Below are positions 53,459 to 61,568 of a stretch of 64,000 bases of DNA, piece after piece. Each line of letters opens with the position of its first letter. Position 1 is the stretch's first letter. The stretch is taken from positions 3,264,001-3,328,000 of the forward strand of contig NZ_JAUSZJ010000002.1 in the NCBI RefSeq assembly GCF_030817475.1, written 5' to 3'. The position numbers and the translations under genes were made by a program. The notes under the pieces were generated by a model. The model ran no database searches and had not been told where the DNA came from. It saw only the letters and a list, made by a program, of their open reading frames with translations. The stretch comes from Streptomyces sp. V2I9. GTDB lineage: Bacteria; Actinomycetota; Actinomycetes; Streptomycetales; Streptomycetaceae.

Positions 53459-56200
53459 CTAGCCCCCGGTGCCCCAGATCGTGCTGCCTCCGTTGGGGTT
53501 GCCGTTCCCTCCGCCGCCGTTTTCACCGCCGTCGATCGTTCCGGAGCTGTCGCCACCGCCGTCCGCTCCGTCACTGTCGCCACCGCCGTCGGCGCCCTCG
53601 TTCTGACCGCCGCCGTCGACCGCTCCACCGTTCTGGCCGCCGTTGGCGTCCTGGCAGAGCGGGTCGAAGATGCTGCAGCTCCTGGTCGGCGTAGGCGACG
53701 GGGGGCTCGGGGTGGTCGGGGTCGGTGTCGGGGTCGGAGTCGGCTCCTCGGAGGGCGTCGGTGAAGGCGTGGGACTCGGCGTCGGGCTGGGGCTGACCGC
53801 GCCGCCGCCCCACACGATGTCGCCCAGGTCCTGAGGCTCCGGGAAGGAGACGGCCTTCTTCCCCTTCATCGCCTGTGTCATGTAGTCGTGCCAGATGGAG
53901 GCCGGGAACGAGTTTCCGTGAATCTTCTTCTCGCCACCCGTTCCGAACATCTTCTCGAATTCGCGCTTGGTGTTCGTCTCGTCGTCGTCGAGCCGGAACA
54001 TGCTGATGGCGGTCGAGACCTGCGGCGTGTATCCGACGAACCACGCGGACCGGTTGCCGTCCGTCGTACCGGTCTTGCCGGCGGCCTCGCGGCCCTCCAG
54101 CCGCGCGGGCTGGCCCGTCCCGTTCTCCACGACGTTCTTCAGAACGTCCGTGACGTTGTCGGCGACGGCCGAGCTGAAGGCGCGCTTGGGCTTCTTCTTG
54201 TGCTGGAAGACGACCTCGCCGCCCTGCTTCACCTCGGTCACCGAGTACGTGTCGTTCTGCCGGCCGCTGGTGGCGAAGGTGGCGTAGGCCCCCGCCATGC
54301 GAATCGCGCTGGGCGACGAGGTACCGATGGAGAACGAGGGGACGGTGGAGTCCGCCATGAAGGTGTCGTCCTTCAGGCCGGCGGCGACGGCGACGTCCTT
54401 GACCTTGTCCGTACCGACGTCCATGCCGAGCTGCACGAACGGGGAGTTCGCGGACTGCTCCATGGCCTTGCGCAGGTCGATCTCACCGTGGTCGTGGTTG
54501 CCGTCGTTGGTCTGGCGCCATTCGTTGTCGTTCTCGTCCAGCCAGATCTTGCCCGTGTAGTCCTTGATGCGTACGCCGTCGTCGCCGTTGTAGATGCTCT
54601 TGGGCGAGATCTTGGTGCGCTGGGATTCGTTCTGCTCCGGAGGGCCGGACGGGTCCCGCACGCCGTACTGCATGGCCGCCGCCAGCACGAACGGCTTCCA
54701 CGTCGAACCGACCTGAGCACCCGTGGCGTCAGCGTTGTTCGTGAAGTGCGTGGTGGCGTTCTGGCCACCGTACGTGGCGATGATGGCGCCGGTCTTCGCG
54801 TCCACGGACGCACCGCCGAACTCGACGTGCGTGTCCGTCTTGGGGCGTTCCTTGGGGCGGATCTTGGCGTCGTAGACCTTCTTCACCGCCGCTTCGAGCT
54901 GATTCACCTGCTTCTTCTGGAAGGTGGTGTGGATCTCGAAACCGCCGAGTTCGAGCTGCTTGGCGTCGATGCCCTTGTCGTTGTTGGCCAGGAAGTACTT
55001 CTTGGCGAGATCCACGAGATAGCCGACCTGGCCGCCCAGCTTGGCGTCCTTCCTCAGCTGCTTCGGCTCCGGGAACTTCTTGTACTTGGCGCGTTCCTCC
55101 GCCGTCATCCGCCCGTCCTTGACCTGCTCGTCAAGGATCCACTTCCAGCGTTTCTCCGCGCGCTCTCGGTTCTTCGCCGGGGTCGCGTTCTCCTTGTCGA
55201 TGTCGGTTGCGCCGGCAGGGTCGTAGTAGCTCGCGCCCTTGAGCAAGGTGGCCAGGAAGGCGCACTCGCTCGCGTCCAGTTCGCCGGCGTCCTTGTCGTA
55301 ATAGGTGCGCGCCGCTGCCTGCAACCCGGAAGCCCCGCGTCCGTAGTAGGAGACGTTGAGGTAGCCCCTCATGACGTCTTCCTTCTTCATCTTGCCGCCC
55401 ACCTTGAGCGTGATGAAGAGTTCCTTGAACTTGCGGGTGAGGGTCTGGTCCTGTGAGAGCCGCGAGTTCTTGACGTACTGCTGGGTGATGGTCGACCCGC
55501 CCTGGGTCTCACCGCCGGTGGCCATGTTGAACAGGGCCCGTCCGATGCCCTTCGGGTCGATACCCCGGTCACTTTCGAAGCTCTTGTTCTCCGCCGAGAT
55601 CACGGCGTTACGCATCGCTTCCGGGATCTGTTCGTACTTCAGCTCCTGACGGTTGACCGCACCGCCGGTCGCCACCATCTGAGTGCCGTCCGCCCAGTAG
55701 TACACGTTGTTCTGGGCAGTGGCCGCCTCGTTCTCCTTCGGCAGGGTGACGAGGGCGTACGAGACGCCCCCCACGCCCATCAGCAGGACGAGGAACCCCA
55801 GGCAGAGTCCCGACACCAGCTTCCAGGAGGGCACCCAGCGACGGAACCCGTACCTGCCGTGGCGCGGGTAGTCGATGAACCGCTTCTTGCCGGGGCCGCC
55901 CCCGTCGCGTCCGCCCGGTCCACCTCCGCCGCCACGTCGCCGGCCCCCGCCGCCCGCACCGTGCCCCCAGGCGTCGGCACCGCGGCGCCGTCCGCTCTTC
56001 CGGGCCGCGCGCCGGGCCTCGGCACGGCTGCCGTACCGGGGCTCCTCACCATGCGACTCGAGGGGCGATCCGGAAGGTGACTCCGAAGTGACCCTGCGTG
56101 ATGCGCCTGTTCGGCGTCCGCCCGACTGCTGGGCGGCTCGTCTGGCCGCGGCACGCCCGCCACCCTGTGGCTGAGGCGATTTGCGACGGTGCTCGCTCAT
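53459..56200 (-). CDS. Class A penicillin-binding protein (PBP1a-type)
   Basis: A bifunctional peptidoglycan polymerase of 913 aa. A basic Arg/Ala-rich cytoplasmic leader (about 120 residues) precedes one membrane anchor (LVSGLCLGFLVLLMGVGGVSYAL). The GT51 glycosyltransferase domain has the catalytic Glu in VISAENKSFESDRGID and GGSTITQQYVKN. The transpeptidase domain has SxxK in GSTWKPFVLA, SxN in QSANSPF, and AGKTGTTDGN. A PT-rich linker (SPSPTPSPTPS) and a Gly/Asn-rich C-terminal tail follow. ATG 56200 is used because the frame to 56371 is non-homologous. A sigma-E-like promoter lies upstream. It corresponds to mycobacterial ponA1 in position. Confidence 0.95.
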   Translation of the reverse strand: MSEHRRKSPQPQGGGRAAARRAAQQSGGRRTGASRRVTSESPSGSPLESHGEEPRYGSRAEARRAARKSGRRRGADAWGHGAGGGGRRRGGGGGPGGRDGGGPGKKRFIDYPRHGRYGFRRWVPSWKLVSGLCLGFLVLLMGVGGVSYALVTLPKENEAATAQNNVYYWADGTQMVATGGAVNRQELKYEQIPEAMRNAVISAENKSFESDRGIDPKGIGRALFNMATGGETQGGSTITQQYVKNSRLSQDQTLTRKFKELFITLKVGGKMKKEDVMRGYLNVSYYGRGASGLQAAARTYYDKDAGELDASECAFLATLLKGASYYDPAGATDIDKENATPAKNRERAEKRWKWILDEQVKDGRMTAEERAKYKKFPEPKQLRKDAKLGGQVGYLVDLAKKYFLANNDKGIDAKQLELGGFEIHTTFQKKQVNQLEAAVKKVYDAKIRPKERPKTDTHVEFGGASVDAKTGAIIATYGGQNATTHFTNNADATGAQVGSTWKPFVLAAAMQYGVRDPSGPPEQNESQRTKISPKSIYNGDDGVRIKDYTGKIWLDENDNEWRQTNDGNHDHGEIDLRKAMEQSANSPFVQLGMDVGTDKVKDVAVAAGLKDDTFMADSTVPSFSIGTSSPSAIRMAGAYATFATSGRQNDTYSVTEVKQGGEVVFQHKKKPKRAFSSAVADNVTDVLKNVVENGTGQPARLEGREAAGKTGTTDGNRSAWFVGYTPQVSTAISMFRLDDDETNTKREFEKMFGTGGEKKIHGNSFPASIWHDYMTQAMKGKKAVSFPEPQDLGDIVWGGGAVSPSPTPSPTPSPTPSEEPTPTPTPTPTTPSPPSPTPTRSCSIFDPLCQDANGGQNGGAVDGGGQNEGADGGGDSDGADGGGDSSGTIDGGENGGGGNGNPNGGSTIWGTGG

Positions 56201-56323
56201 GGAACGACTACTCCTCGGGCAGGCGAGAGCGCCTGGAAGCGGCAGTTGAGATCCGGTCCCCCCGAATGACGGACAAGCCGCTGCGGGAGGCTCATCCTCA
56301 GTGCATCCGGCAGTCCGCGATGA

Positions 56324-56351
56324 CTGACGCGCGAAAGCGTCTCGCGGTTCC
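56324..56351 (-). promoter_or_regulatory. Candidate sigma-E promoter of the PBP gene
   Basis: Minus strand GGAACC (56351-56346), a 16-base spacer, then CGTCAG (56329-56324). This matches the Streptomyces sigma-E pattern GGAACC-N16-CGTC, with the start codon about 120 bases downstream. Sigma-E controls envelope stress genes, so it suits a PBP. Inferred only from the match. Confidence 0.55.
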
Positions 56352-56500
56352 CGGTGGTCTGCATGCCGCACAGACTACGCACGGTCAAAACCCGCCTAGG
56401 GCCGAACTTCACCCCAAACAACGCAAGTCGAACCCTGGGAATTGTCGATGTGACGCCGCTCACGAAGGTCACCCTTGTCGAAGAGGACGGACAGATCTAT

Positions 56501-56533
56501 CGTGCTGATGTATCGAGTCGATACATCAGCACG
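56501..56533. promoter_or_regulatory. 33-bp perfect palindrome, candidate PadR operator
   Basis: CGTGCTGATGTATCGA (56501-56516), a single G, then its exact reverse complement (56518-56533). It ends 67 bases upstream of the PadR GTG start. PadR regulators bind AT-rich palindromes of the ATGT...ACAT type, which are present here as ATGT (56508-56511) and ACAT (56523-56526). It is probably the autoregulatory site of the PadR-ino1 unit. Confidence 0.75.
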
Positions 56534-56600
56534 GCATACGTACGCCGGTGGTCCCGACCGACCATGCCGACGCGAGCAGCGGAAGGAGGGGGAGGCGCGG

Positions 56601-57308
56601 GTGAGCAGACGCTCCGGCATCCTTGAGTTCGCCGTTCTCGGCCTGCTCCGCGAGTCGCCGATGCACGGCTATGAGCTGCGCAAACGTCTCAACACCTCAC
56701 TGGGGGTCTTCCGTGCGTTCAGTTACGGGACCCTCTACCCCTGCCTCAAGACGCTGGTGGCCAACGGCTGGTTGATCGAGGAACCGGCCGGCGATCCGGT
56801 CGACTCCACCTCGGCCGCAGGGCGTCCAGCCGCTGCCCCCTCCTCACTGACGGGGCGCCGGGCGAAGATCGTCTACCGGTTGACGGCCGAAGGTAAGGAG
56901 CACTTCGAGGAGCTGCTGTCGCACACAGGTCCGGATGCCTGGGAGGACGAGCACTTCGCAGCGCGCTTCGCCTTCTTCGGCCAGACCGAACGCGAAGTGC
57001 GGATGCGTGTTCTCGAAGGGCGGCGCAGCCGGCTGGAGGAGCGGCTGGAGAAGATGCGCGCCTCTCTCGTCCGCACCCGTGAACGACTCGACGACTACAC
57101 ACTTGAGCTGCAGCGGCACGGCATGGAGTCCGTGGAGCGCGAAGTGCGCTGGCTGAACGAGCTCATCGAGAGCGAGCGGTCGGGGCGGGATCGGCGACGA
57201 TCCTCACCCGAGGGCTCCGCTCAGCAGGACACACCTGGAGAGACGGGCGGCCTGCCCCGGCATCGGGACAACATCCCGCCGGATCCGTCCGACGACACCG
57301 CCAAGTGA
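56601..57308 (+). CDS. PadR-family transcriptional regulator
   Basis: A 235-aa regulator. The PadR winged helix (residues about 1-95) reads [54 protein letters not shown]. An inserted Ala/Ser-rich loop interrupts the wing. A C-terminal coiled-coil dimerisation region follows ([34 protein letters not shown]), then a Pro/Ser-rich tail. GTG 56601 has GGAGGGGGAGG upstream and matches the family N-terminus, so the ATG 56475 frame (which runs through the operator palindrome) is rejected. It lies 59 bases before ino1; the same pair occurs in M. tuberculosis. Confidence 0.92.
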   Translation: MSRRSGILEFAVLGLLRESPMHGYELRKRLNTSLGVFRAFSYGTLYPCLKTLVANGWLIEEPAGDPVDSTSAAGRPAAAPSSLTGRRAKIVYRLTAEGKEHFEELLSHTGPDAWEDEHFAARFAFFGQTEREVRMRVLEGRRSRLEERLEKMRASLVRTRERLDDYTLELQRHGMESVEREVRWLNELIESERSGRDRRRSSPEGSAQQDTPGETGGLPRHRDNIPPDPSDDTAK

Positions 57309-57367
57309 AGTCATCGCACTCCGCGGCGACTTCATCGGAAACACCGATTACACAGGGAGCAACCGGA

Positions 57368-58450
57368 ATGGGTTCGGTTCGCGTAGCCATCGTAGGCGTG
57401 GGCAACTGCGCCGCCTCGCTGGTGCAGGGCGTCGAGTACTACAAGGACGCCGATCCGGCCGGCAAGGTACCCGGCCTGATGCACGTTCAGTTCGGCGATT
57501 ACCACGTCAGCGACGTCGAATTCGTCGCCGCCTTCGACGTCGACGCGAAGAAGGTCGGTCTCGACCTGGCGGACGCCATCGGCGCCAGTGAGAACAACAC
57601 CATCAAGATCGCGGACGTGCCGAACACGGGCGTCACCGTGCAGCGCGGCCACACCCACGACGGCCTCGGCAAGTACTACCGCGAGACGATCGAGGAGTCC
57701 GCGGACGCCCCGGTCGACATCGTCCAGGTCCTCAAGGACAAGCAGGTCGACGTACTCGTCTGCTACCTGCCCGTCGGTTCCGAGGTCGCCGCGAAGTTCT
57801 ACGCGCAGTGCGCCATCGACGCCAAGGTCGCGTTCGTCAACGCTCTGCCGGTCTTCATCGCCGGCACCAAGGAGTGGGCGGACAAGTTCACCGAGGCCGG
57901 TGTCCCGATCGTCGGCGACGACATCAAGTCCCAGGTGGGCGCCACCATCACGCACCGTGTGATGGCGAAGCTCTTCGAGGACCGCGGTGTCATCCTGGAC
58001 CGCACCATGCAGCTGAACGTCGGCGGCAACATGGACTTCAAGAACATGCTCGAGCGTGAGCGCCTGGAGTCCAAGAAGATCTCGAAGACGCAGGCCGTCA
58101 CCTCGCAGATCCGTGACCGCGAGCTCGGCGCCGACAACGTCCACATCGGCCCCTCGGACTACGTGGCCTGGCTGGACGACCGCAAGTGGGCGTACGTGCG
58201 CCTCGAGGGCCGCGCGTTCGGCGATGTCCCGCTCAACCTCGAGTACAAGCTCGAGGTGTGGGACTCCCCGAACTCGGCCGGTGTCATCATCGACGCCGTC
58301 CGTGCGGCGAAGATCGCCAAGGACCGCGGTATCGGCGGCCCCATCCTCTCCGCGTCGAGCTACTTCATGAAGAGCCCGCCGGTGCAGTACTTCGACGACG
58401 AGGCCCGCGAGAACGTCGAGAAGTTCATCCAGGGCGAGACGGAGCGCTGA
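57368..58450 (+). CDS. ino1: myo-Inositol-1-phosphate synthase
   Basis: NAD-dependent conversion of glucose-6-phosphate to 1D-myo-inositol-3-phosphate. This is the first step for mycothiol (the actinobacterial thiol) and for phosphatidylinositol. The 360-aa, prokaryotic-length enzyme has the NAD-binding [16 protein letters not shown]. Core motifs include [30 protein letters not shown] and [12 protein letters not shown]. The start is ATG 57368. It lies downstream of the PadR gene and is probably its main target. Terminator at 58481-58506. Confidence 0.97.
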   Translation: MGSVRVAIVGVGNCAASLVQGVEYYKDADPAGKVPGLMHVQFGDYHVSDVEFVAAFDVDAKKVGLDLADAIGASENNTIKIADVPNTGVTVQRGHTHDGLGKYYRETIEESADAPVDIVQVLKDKQVDVLVCYLPVGSEVAAKFYAQCAIDAKVAFVNALPVFIAGTKEWADKFTEAGVPIVGDDIKSQVGATITHRVMAKLFEDRGVILDRTMQLNVGGNMDFKNMLERERLESKKISKTQAVTSQIRDRELGADNVHIGPSDYVAWLDDRKWAYVRLEGRAFGDVPLNLEYKLEVWDSPNSAGVIIDAVRAAKIAKDRGIGGPILSASSYFMKSPPVQYFDDEARENVEKFIQGETER

Positions 58451-58480
58451 ACCGGCCCTCTCGGCCACCGGCCCCACCGG

Positions 58481-58506
58481 AGCGGTGAGCGGAGACGCTC
58501 ACCGCT
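58481..58506 (+). terminator. Terminator of ino1
   Basis: Perfect 11-base arms (AGCGGTGAGCG, 58481-58491; complement 58496-58506) with a 4-base loop. A second inverted repeat (CACGTCGGGGG at 58515-58525 with its complement at 58549-58559) follows immediately. Confidence 0.8.
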
Positions 58507-58575
58507 TCCTGCCGCACGTCGGGGGTCCTCGGGCAATCCGCCTGTGGGCCCCCGACGTGTGTGACGCTTGCTCCC

Positions 58576-59844
58576 ATGTCTGTCGCGCGTGATCTGCGCA
58601 CCCTGCTGCGCCTGCGGAACTTCCGCCGCCTGCTCACCGTGCGGCTCCTGTCCCAGTCCGCCGACGGCGTCTACCAGGTCGCCCTCGCCGCCTACGTCGT
58701 CTTCTCGCCGGAGAAGCAGACGACGGCAGCTGCCATCGCGTCCGCCATGGCCGTGCTCCTGCTGCCCTACTCCTTGATCGGGCCCTTCGCCGGGGTGCTG
58801 CTGGACCGCTGGTCCCGACGTCAGGTCTTTCTCTACGGGAACCTGCTGCGGGCCGCCCTGGCCTGCTCGACGGCTCTGCTGATGGCCGCCTCCGCACCCG
58901 ACTGGCTCTTCTACGGCTCGGCTCTCTGCGTCACCGCCGTCAACCGGTTCGTGCTGGCCGGCCTTTCCGCCGCTCTGCCCCGCGTGGTCGACGACGACCG
59001 TCTCGTCGTCGCCAACTCCCTCTCCCCGACCGCCGGAACCCTGGCGGCGACCGCGGGAGGCGGCCTCGCCTTCGCGGTGCGGCTGGTGGCCGACGAGTCC
59101 GACGCGGCCGTCGTGCTGCTGGCGTCGATGCTCTACCTGCTGTCCGCGCTGGCGTCCCTGGGGCTGCCTCGCACCCTGCTGGGGCCGGACGTCGACGCGA
59201 ACCCCCTGCGGTGGCGGGCCGCCTTGGGCACCACCGCGCACGGGTTGGCCGCTGGGCTTCGGCACCTGGGACAGCGGTCCCACGCGGCCCGAGCCCTGGC
59301 CGCGATGACCGTGGTCCGCTTCTGCTACGGCGCACTCACCGTGACCGTGCTCATGCTGTGCCGCTACGCCTGGTCGGACACCGAGTCCGACGGACTGGCC
59401 CTGCTCGGTCTGGCGGTCGGAGCCTCGGGAGCGGGGTTCTTCGTCGCCGCCGCCATCACTCCGTGGGCGGTGGGACGGCTGGGCCGGTACGGGTGGATCG
59501 TCGGCTGCGCCGGATCGGCGGCGGTCCTGGTCCCCGCACTGGGACTCACGTTCGCCCCGGTCCCGATGGTGATCGCCGCTTTCGTGCTCGGCGTCGTGAC
59601 CCAGGGGTCGAAGATCGCGACCGACACCGTCGTGCAGACCTCGGTCGACGACTCGTTCCGCGGTCGGGTCTTCTCGCTCTATGACGTGCTCTTCAACGTC
59701 GCTTTCGTGGGCGCCGCAGGCGTGGCGGCCCTGATGCTCCCCCCGGACGGCAGATCGGTCCCCGTCATCGTGGTCGTGGCCCTGCTCTACGGGGCGGTCG
59801 CGGCCACGATGTTCCGCCGACGAGAGCCCGACGCCCACCGATAG
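58576..59844 (+). CDS. MFS transporter
   Basis: A 422-aa major-facilitator protein with about twelve helices. The N-terminus LRNFRRLLTVRLLSQSADGVYQVALAAYVVF matches the MFS_3-like group (enterobactin/macrolide exporter type). Mid-protein GVLLDRWSRRQVFLYGNLLRAALA contains the inter-helix motif A. ATG 58576 has no visible ribosome site, and GTG 58561 (five codons upstream) is equally possible. It is convergent with pcnA, separated by two parS sites. Substrate unknown. Confidence 0.85.
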   Translation: MSVARDLRTLLRLRNFRRLLTVRLLSQSADGVYQVALAAYVVFSPEKQTTAAAIASAMAVLLLPYSLIGPFAGVLLDRWSRRQVFLYGNLLRAALACSTALLMAASAPDWLFYGSALCVTAVNRFVLAGLSAALPRVVDDDRLVVANSLSPTAGTLAATAGGGLAFAVRLVADESDAAVVLLASMLYLLSALASLGLPRTLLGPDVDANPLRWRAALGTTAHGLAAGLRHLGQRSHAARALAAMTVVRFCYGALTVTVLMLCRYAWSDTESDGLALLGLAVGASGAGFFVAAAITPWAVGRLGRYGWIVGCAGSAAVLVPALGLTFAPVPMVIAAFVLGVVTQGSKIATDTVVQTSVDDSFRGRVFSLYDVLFNVAFVGAAGVAALMLPPDGRSVPVIVVVALLYGAVAATMFRRREPDAHR

Positions 59845-59860
59845 CCAGGCTCTGCCACGA

Positions 59861-59898
59861 AGGAGGGGCGTTGTTTCACGTGAAACAACGCCCCTCCT
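59861..59898. terminator. 38-bp perfect palindrome with parS at its centre
   Basis: Two 19-base exact arms centred at 59879/59880; the inner 14 bases are parS. Position between the convergent MFS and pcnA genes suggests a bidirectional terminator. Confidence 0.78.
59873..59886. other. parS: parS site
   Basis: GTTTCACGTGAAAC, perfect, at the centre of the 38-bp palindrome. Confidence 0.93.
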
Positions 59899-59916
59899 CC
59901 CCAGCCCGCCAGTGAC

Positions 59917-59930
59917 GTTTCACGTGAAAC
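59917..59930. other. parS: parS site
   Basis: GTTTCACGTGAAAC, perfect, starting 44 bases after the previous parS and 16 bases before the end of pcnA. Confidence 0.93.
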
Positions 59931-59945
59931 ATCACCCTGCCGCGT

Positions 59946-61409
59946 TCAGTCCTGCCGCGACCACCACTCCTTGAGCGCCGCCACTGCGGCCTCCCGCTCC
60001 ATGGGACCGTGCTCCAGGCGCAGCTCCAGCAGGAATCCGTACGCCTTGCCGATCACCGGTCCCGGACCGACCTCGAGGATCTCCATGATCTCGTTGCCGT
60101 CCAGATCGGGGCGGATCGAGTCGAGTTCCTCCTGCTCCTGGAGGAGGGCGATGCGCTCCTCCAGACTGTCGTAGGTGCGGGAGAGCGCGTTGGCCTTGCG
60201 CTTGTTCCGTGTCGTGCAGTCCGACCGGGTCAGCTTGTGGAGGCGTTCGAGCAGCGGTCCGGCATCCCGTACATAGCGGCGCACCGCGGAGTCGGTCCAC
60301 TCCCCGTCGCCGTATCCGTGGAACCGCAGGTGCAGCTCCACCAGTCTCGACACGTCCTTGACCAGCTCGTTGGAGTACTTCAGCGCGGTCATGCGCTTCT
60401 TGGTCATCTTCGCGCCCACCACTTCGTGATGGTGGAAGGACACCCGGCCGTCCTTCTCGAAGCGGCGCGTCCTCGGCTTGCCGATGTCATGGAGCAGCGC
60501 GGCCAGCCGCAGGACCAGGTCGGGTCCGTCCTGCTCCAGATCGATGGCCTGCTCCAGGACGGTCAGCGAGTGCTCGTAGACGTCCTTGTGGCGGTGATGC
60601 TCGTCACTCTCCAGGCGCAGCGCGGGAAGCTCGGGCAGCACGTGGTCGGCCAGCCCGGTGTCGACCAGGAGCCCCAGACCCTTGCGCGGGCACGCGGAGA
60701 GCAGCAGCTTGTTGAGCTCGTCGCGGACCCGCTCGGCGGACACGATGTCGATCCGGGCGGCCATCTCCGTCATGGCGGTGACGACGTCGGGAGCGACATC
60801 GAAGTCGAGCTGCGCGGCGAAACGGGCCGCGCGCAGCATCCGCAGCGGATCGTCGGAGAAGGATGCCTCGGGCGTGCCCGGTGTACGCAGGACGCGGTCG
60901 GCGAGGTCCTTCAGACCTCCGTACGGATCGACGAACTCCTTCTCCGGCAACGCCACGGCCATCGCGTTGACCGTGAAGTCACGGCGCACGAGGTCGTCCT
61001 CGATGGAGTCGCCGTAGGAGACCTCCGGCTTGCGCGAAGTCCGGTCGTACGCCTCCGACCGGTAGGTCGTGACCTCGATCTGGTATCCGTCCTTCTGGGA
61101 CCCGACGGTGCCGAAGGCGATCCCGACCTCCCACACCGAGTCCGCCCATGGCCGGACGATCTTGAGCACGTCCTCCGGGCGGGCGTCGGTGGTGAAGTCC
61201 AAGTCGTTCCCCAGCCTGCCCAGCAGTGCGTCACGGACCGAGCCGCCGACCAGCGCGAGGCCGAATCCGGCCTGCTGGAATCGGCGAGCGAGGTCGTCGG
61301 CTACCGGGGACACCCGCAGCAGTTCACTCACCGCGCGGTGCTGCACCTGGCTCAGTGCACTGGCGTTCTCTTCGTTGGCGTTCGGCACAACAGAAAAGGG
61401 TACGTGCAC
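59946..61409 (-). CDS. pcnA: CCA tRNA nucleotidyltransferase / poly(A) polymerase-family protein
   Basis: Class II nucleotidyltransferase that adds or repairs the 3'-CCA of tRNAs or adenylates RNA. The 487-aa protein contains the head motif ALVGGSVRDALLGRLGNDLDFTTDARPED with the catalytic Asp pair. RRDFTVNAMAVALPEKEFVDPYGG and the neck SDDPLRMLRAARFAAQL follow. The C-terminal HD domain has LAALLHDIGKPRTRRF. GTG 61409 is the longest start; GTG 61388 (VPNANEENASALSQVQ) matches the usual Streptomyces N-terminus better. Divergent from the DUF6049 gene, as in mycobacteria. Confidence 0.93.
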   Translation of the reverse strand: MHVPFSVVPNANEENASALSQVQHRAVSELLRVSPVADDLARRFQQAGFGLALVGGSVRDALLGRLGNDLDFTTDARPEDVLKIVRPWADSVWEVGIAFGTVGSQKDGYQIEVTTYRSEAYDRTSRKPEVSYGDSIEDDLVRRDFTVNAMAVALPEKEFVDPYGGLKDLADRVLRTPGTPEASFSDDPLRMLRAARFAAQLDFDVAPDVVTAMTEMAARIDIVSAERVRDELNKLLLSACPRKGLGLLVDTGLADHVLPELPALRLESDEHHRHKDVYEHSLTVLEQAIDLEQDGPDLVLRLAALLHDIGKPRTRRFEKDGRVSFHHHEVVGAKMTKKRMTALKYSNELVKDVSRLVELHLRFHGYGDGEWTDSAVRRYVRDAGPLLERLHKLTRSDCTTRNKRKANALSRTYDSLEERIALLQEQEELDSIRPDLDGNEIMEILEVGPGPVIGKAYGFLLELRLEHGPMEREAAVAALKEWWSRQD

Positions 61410-61568
61410 AGGCCGACCGCGACGTCATCGTTTACGGGGACCCTGCGTGGCGCCCGCGATCATGTGCGATGGACCCCAGCACTTCGGCCCGCCGCTCCTC
61501 GTTACCATGCGTGGACGCAGGACCGAACGATCGACAGCATCTGACGACGACGAGGGACGGGTAGGCGC

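Larger units (their letters stand above)
56201..56600. other. Divergent intergenic region PBP / PadR
   Basis: 400 bases carrying a sigma-E-type promoter for the PBP gene (56324-56351) and a 33-bp palindrome before the PadR gene (56501-56533). No gene is evident. Confidence 0.6.

Noticed and set aside
53459..53800. Gly/Asn and PT repeats in the PBP tail, considered as a selfish repeat
   Set aside because: They are in frame and typical of disordered tails of actinobacterial PBPs; no nucleotide-level repeat unit is conserved.
56475..56600. PadR start at ATG 56475
   Set aside because: The added 42 residues would be encoded through the 33-bp operator palindrome and have no family similarity; GTG 56601 has a strong ribosome site.
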